A model generated the notes under the pieces. That model ran no database searches. It saw only the letters and a program-made list of their open reading frames with translations, and was not told where the DNA came from. DNA of 6,116 nt from an uncultured bacterium (lineage in GTDB: Bacteria; Eisenbacteria; RBG-16-71-46; CAIMUX01), in the NCBI GenBank assembly GCA_946886185.1, contig CAMPIC010000195.1:1-6116 (forward strand). The letters run 5' to 3'. Every line of letters starts with the position of its first letter. Positions within the stretch are counted from its first letter, which is position 1. The translations under genes and the position numbers were made by a program. This document shows positions 6,045-6,116 of the stretch, in pieces.

Positions 6045-6116
6045 GTGGGCCGCCTGCTGACGATTCCTCCACTCGCGCATTCCCTCACGCAGACGCACGA
6101 GTTTTGGCGGTCATTT
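6045..6116 (+). CDS. Possible start of a further gene, truncated by the window edge
   Basis: A GTG at 6045 lies 4 bases after AAAGGAAG (6033-6040), 13 bases beyond the preceding stop. It opens a frame that runs uninterrupted for 24 codons to the window end (GRLLTIPPLAHSLTQTHEFW after the start). Operon-like spacing and a reasonable ribosome binding site support it. The fragment is too short to identify and could be chance in GC-rich DNA. Confidence 0.3.
   Translation, partial: MGRLLTIPPLAHSLTQTHEFWRSF

Overview
The window is high-GC bacterial DNA with no mobile element, RNA gene or CRISPR array that I can see. Two exported beta-propeller proteins of the choice-of-anchor B (LVIVD-repeat) family end in FlgD-like Ig domains of the 'WDGRDxxGRxVPSGVYW' type, one of them followed by a choice-of-anchor J-like domain. 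That mix is typical of Candidatus Eisenbacteria, Latescibacteria and related FCB-group lineages. The taxonomic guess rests on protein style only.

Layout: (1) 1-99, an upstream stretch with a well-spaced Shine-Dalgarno sequence and an 18-codon mini-ORF that ends TAATG on the next start. (2) 100-1668 (+), a choice-of-anchor B protein with a degenerate FlgD-like tail. (3) 1656-1777, a 45-bp tandem repeat that re-copies the last codons and stop of that gene, running into a long GC-rich hairpin between convergent genes. (4) 1845-3437 (-), a cytoplasmic ATP-grasp ligase of the PGM1-related peptide ligase type. (5) 3438-3526, a short divergent intergenic region with a symmetric -10 element that could serve both strands. 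(6) 3527-6031 (+), a second, larger choice-of-anchor B paralogue. It is cut by one in-frame TAG at 5153-5155 into an N-terminal part (signal peptide, propeller, two carboxypeptidase-regulatory-like domains) and a C-terminal part (choice-of-anchor J-like domain, FlgD-like domain). (7) 6045 to the end, a possible start of a further gene.

The two secreted proteins look like cell-surface or exported propellers with no catalytic residues that I can recognise. The ligase between them is probably an independent cytoplasmic enzyme: it is on the opposite strand and has no recognisable peptide precursor or tailoring partner nearby. I see no clear new multi-gene system. The points most worth a second look are the isolated amber codon in the 834-codon gene, the gene-end tandem repeat, and the orphan peptide-ligase-type ATP-grasp.
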